NCBI GenBank assembly: GCA_030145015.1 | Contig: JAQYWI010000153.1 | Coordinates: 1-13,506 of the forward strand | Direction of reading: 5' to 3' | DNA: 13,506 nt | Source of the DNA: Desulfobacterales bacterium | Lineage (GTDB): Bacteria > Desulfobacterota > Desulfobacteria > Desulfobacterales > JAHEIW01 | In this document: positions 13,260-13,506 of the stretch, in pieces | Layout: each line of letters starts with the position of its first letter | How positions within the stretch are numbered: the stretch's first letter is position 1 | The notes under the pieces: model-generated | Told to the model about the DNA's origin: nothing | Seen by the model: only the letters and a program-made list of their open reading frames with translations | Database searches by the model: none | Program-made: the position numbers and the translations under genes

Positions 13260-13506
13260 GCCTTACCTCCCCTCCCTTAAAAATTTCGTAGGTTCCGGGT
13301 TCTGCGTTCACAGGTTCAGGGTTAGATAACAGGAGATAGATAACAGAGGTCAGAGGGTATCGTTAAATAGTTGATTAGTTGAATAGTCAATACATTTTTC
13401 CAGTCCGAAGATTGATAATTTGTTATCGTTAGAATACGATTATATTTTTTATCAAATAATTTCAGAAAAATAAAATCATATTCAAAACATAAACTTTAAG
13501 TTTTAT
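13260..13506. other. Upstream region of the PanE-like gene, low-complexity
   Basis: There is no gene. Bases 13287-13322 are a degenerate run of GGTTC/GGGTT words, AGATAACAG occurs twice (about 13324-13346), and 13366-13388 repeats TAGTTGA-like words. Such slipped short words point to replication slippage. Bases 13430-13506 are very AT-rich, with small dyads (GATAA-x4-TTATC, ATCGT-x6-ACGAT near 13415-13440). Confidence 0.5.
13362..13390 (-). promoter_or_regulatory. Candidate promoter of the PanE-like gene
   Basis: On the minus strand TTGACT (13390-13385) and TTTAAC (13367-13362) are 17 bases apart, about 105 bases before the start codon. The -35 matches consensus at five positions but the -10 only at four, so confidence is low. 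Confidence 0.3.

Overview
The window looks like chromosomal DNA of an anaerobic, metabolically versatile bacterium, most likely a sulfate-reducing Desulfobacterales-type deltaproteobacterium. This is inference from gene content: a UbiD-family decarboxylase, a TAXI-type TRAP transporter, two AMP-forming CoA ligases, a cytoplasmic molybdopterin enzyme, a reductive-dehalogenase remnant, moderate GC, and intergenic repeats. No rRNA, tRNA, CRISPR array, phage gene or transposase gene was seen.

Layout. Bases 1-368 are a non-coding leader with a weak promoter candidate and four consecutive short-loop hairpins. A plus-strand operon follows (369-6651): UbiD-type decarboxylase, AMP-forming acyl/aryl-CoA ligase, TAXI solute-binding protein, and fused TRAP permease. 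The permease tail overlaps by 50 bp the end of an oppositely oriented operon. Read from right to left (11187 to 6602), that operon has a V4R-domain protein, a second CoA ligase, the broken remains of a reductive dehalogenase-like gene, and a molybdopterin oxidoreductase. Its promoter region carries a clear -35/-10 pair overlapped by a GTATAC dyad typical of an operator. Further right on the minus strand are a hotdog-fold acyl-CoA thioesterase and a PanE/ApbA-type reductase. Between these two lies a composite repeat: a 23-bp perfect inverted repeat enclosing a nested hairpin, four 13-bp repeats and seven 14-bp repeats.

How the genes may work together (inference). The plus operon has the parts for importing a carboxylate, activating it with CoA and removing one carboxyl group. 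This is the logic of anaerobic phthalate or isophthalate breakdown, in which a ligase makes the CoA thioester and a prenylated-FMN UbiD-type enzyme decarboxylates it to benzoyl-CoA. The partner UbiX, which makes prenylated FMN, is not in the window. The minus operon pairs a possible small-molecule-binding V4R protein with another ligase and a molybdenum/tungsten enzyme whose iron-sulfur motif is abnormal; its substrate is unknown. The convergent, overlapping arrangement suggests coordinated or antagonistic expression.

The items most worth following up are the atypical Fe-S motif of the molybdopterin enzyme, the internally deleted reductive dehalogenase, the GTATAC operator, the hairpin in front of the permease start, and the composite repeat.
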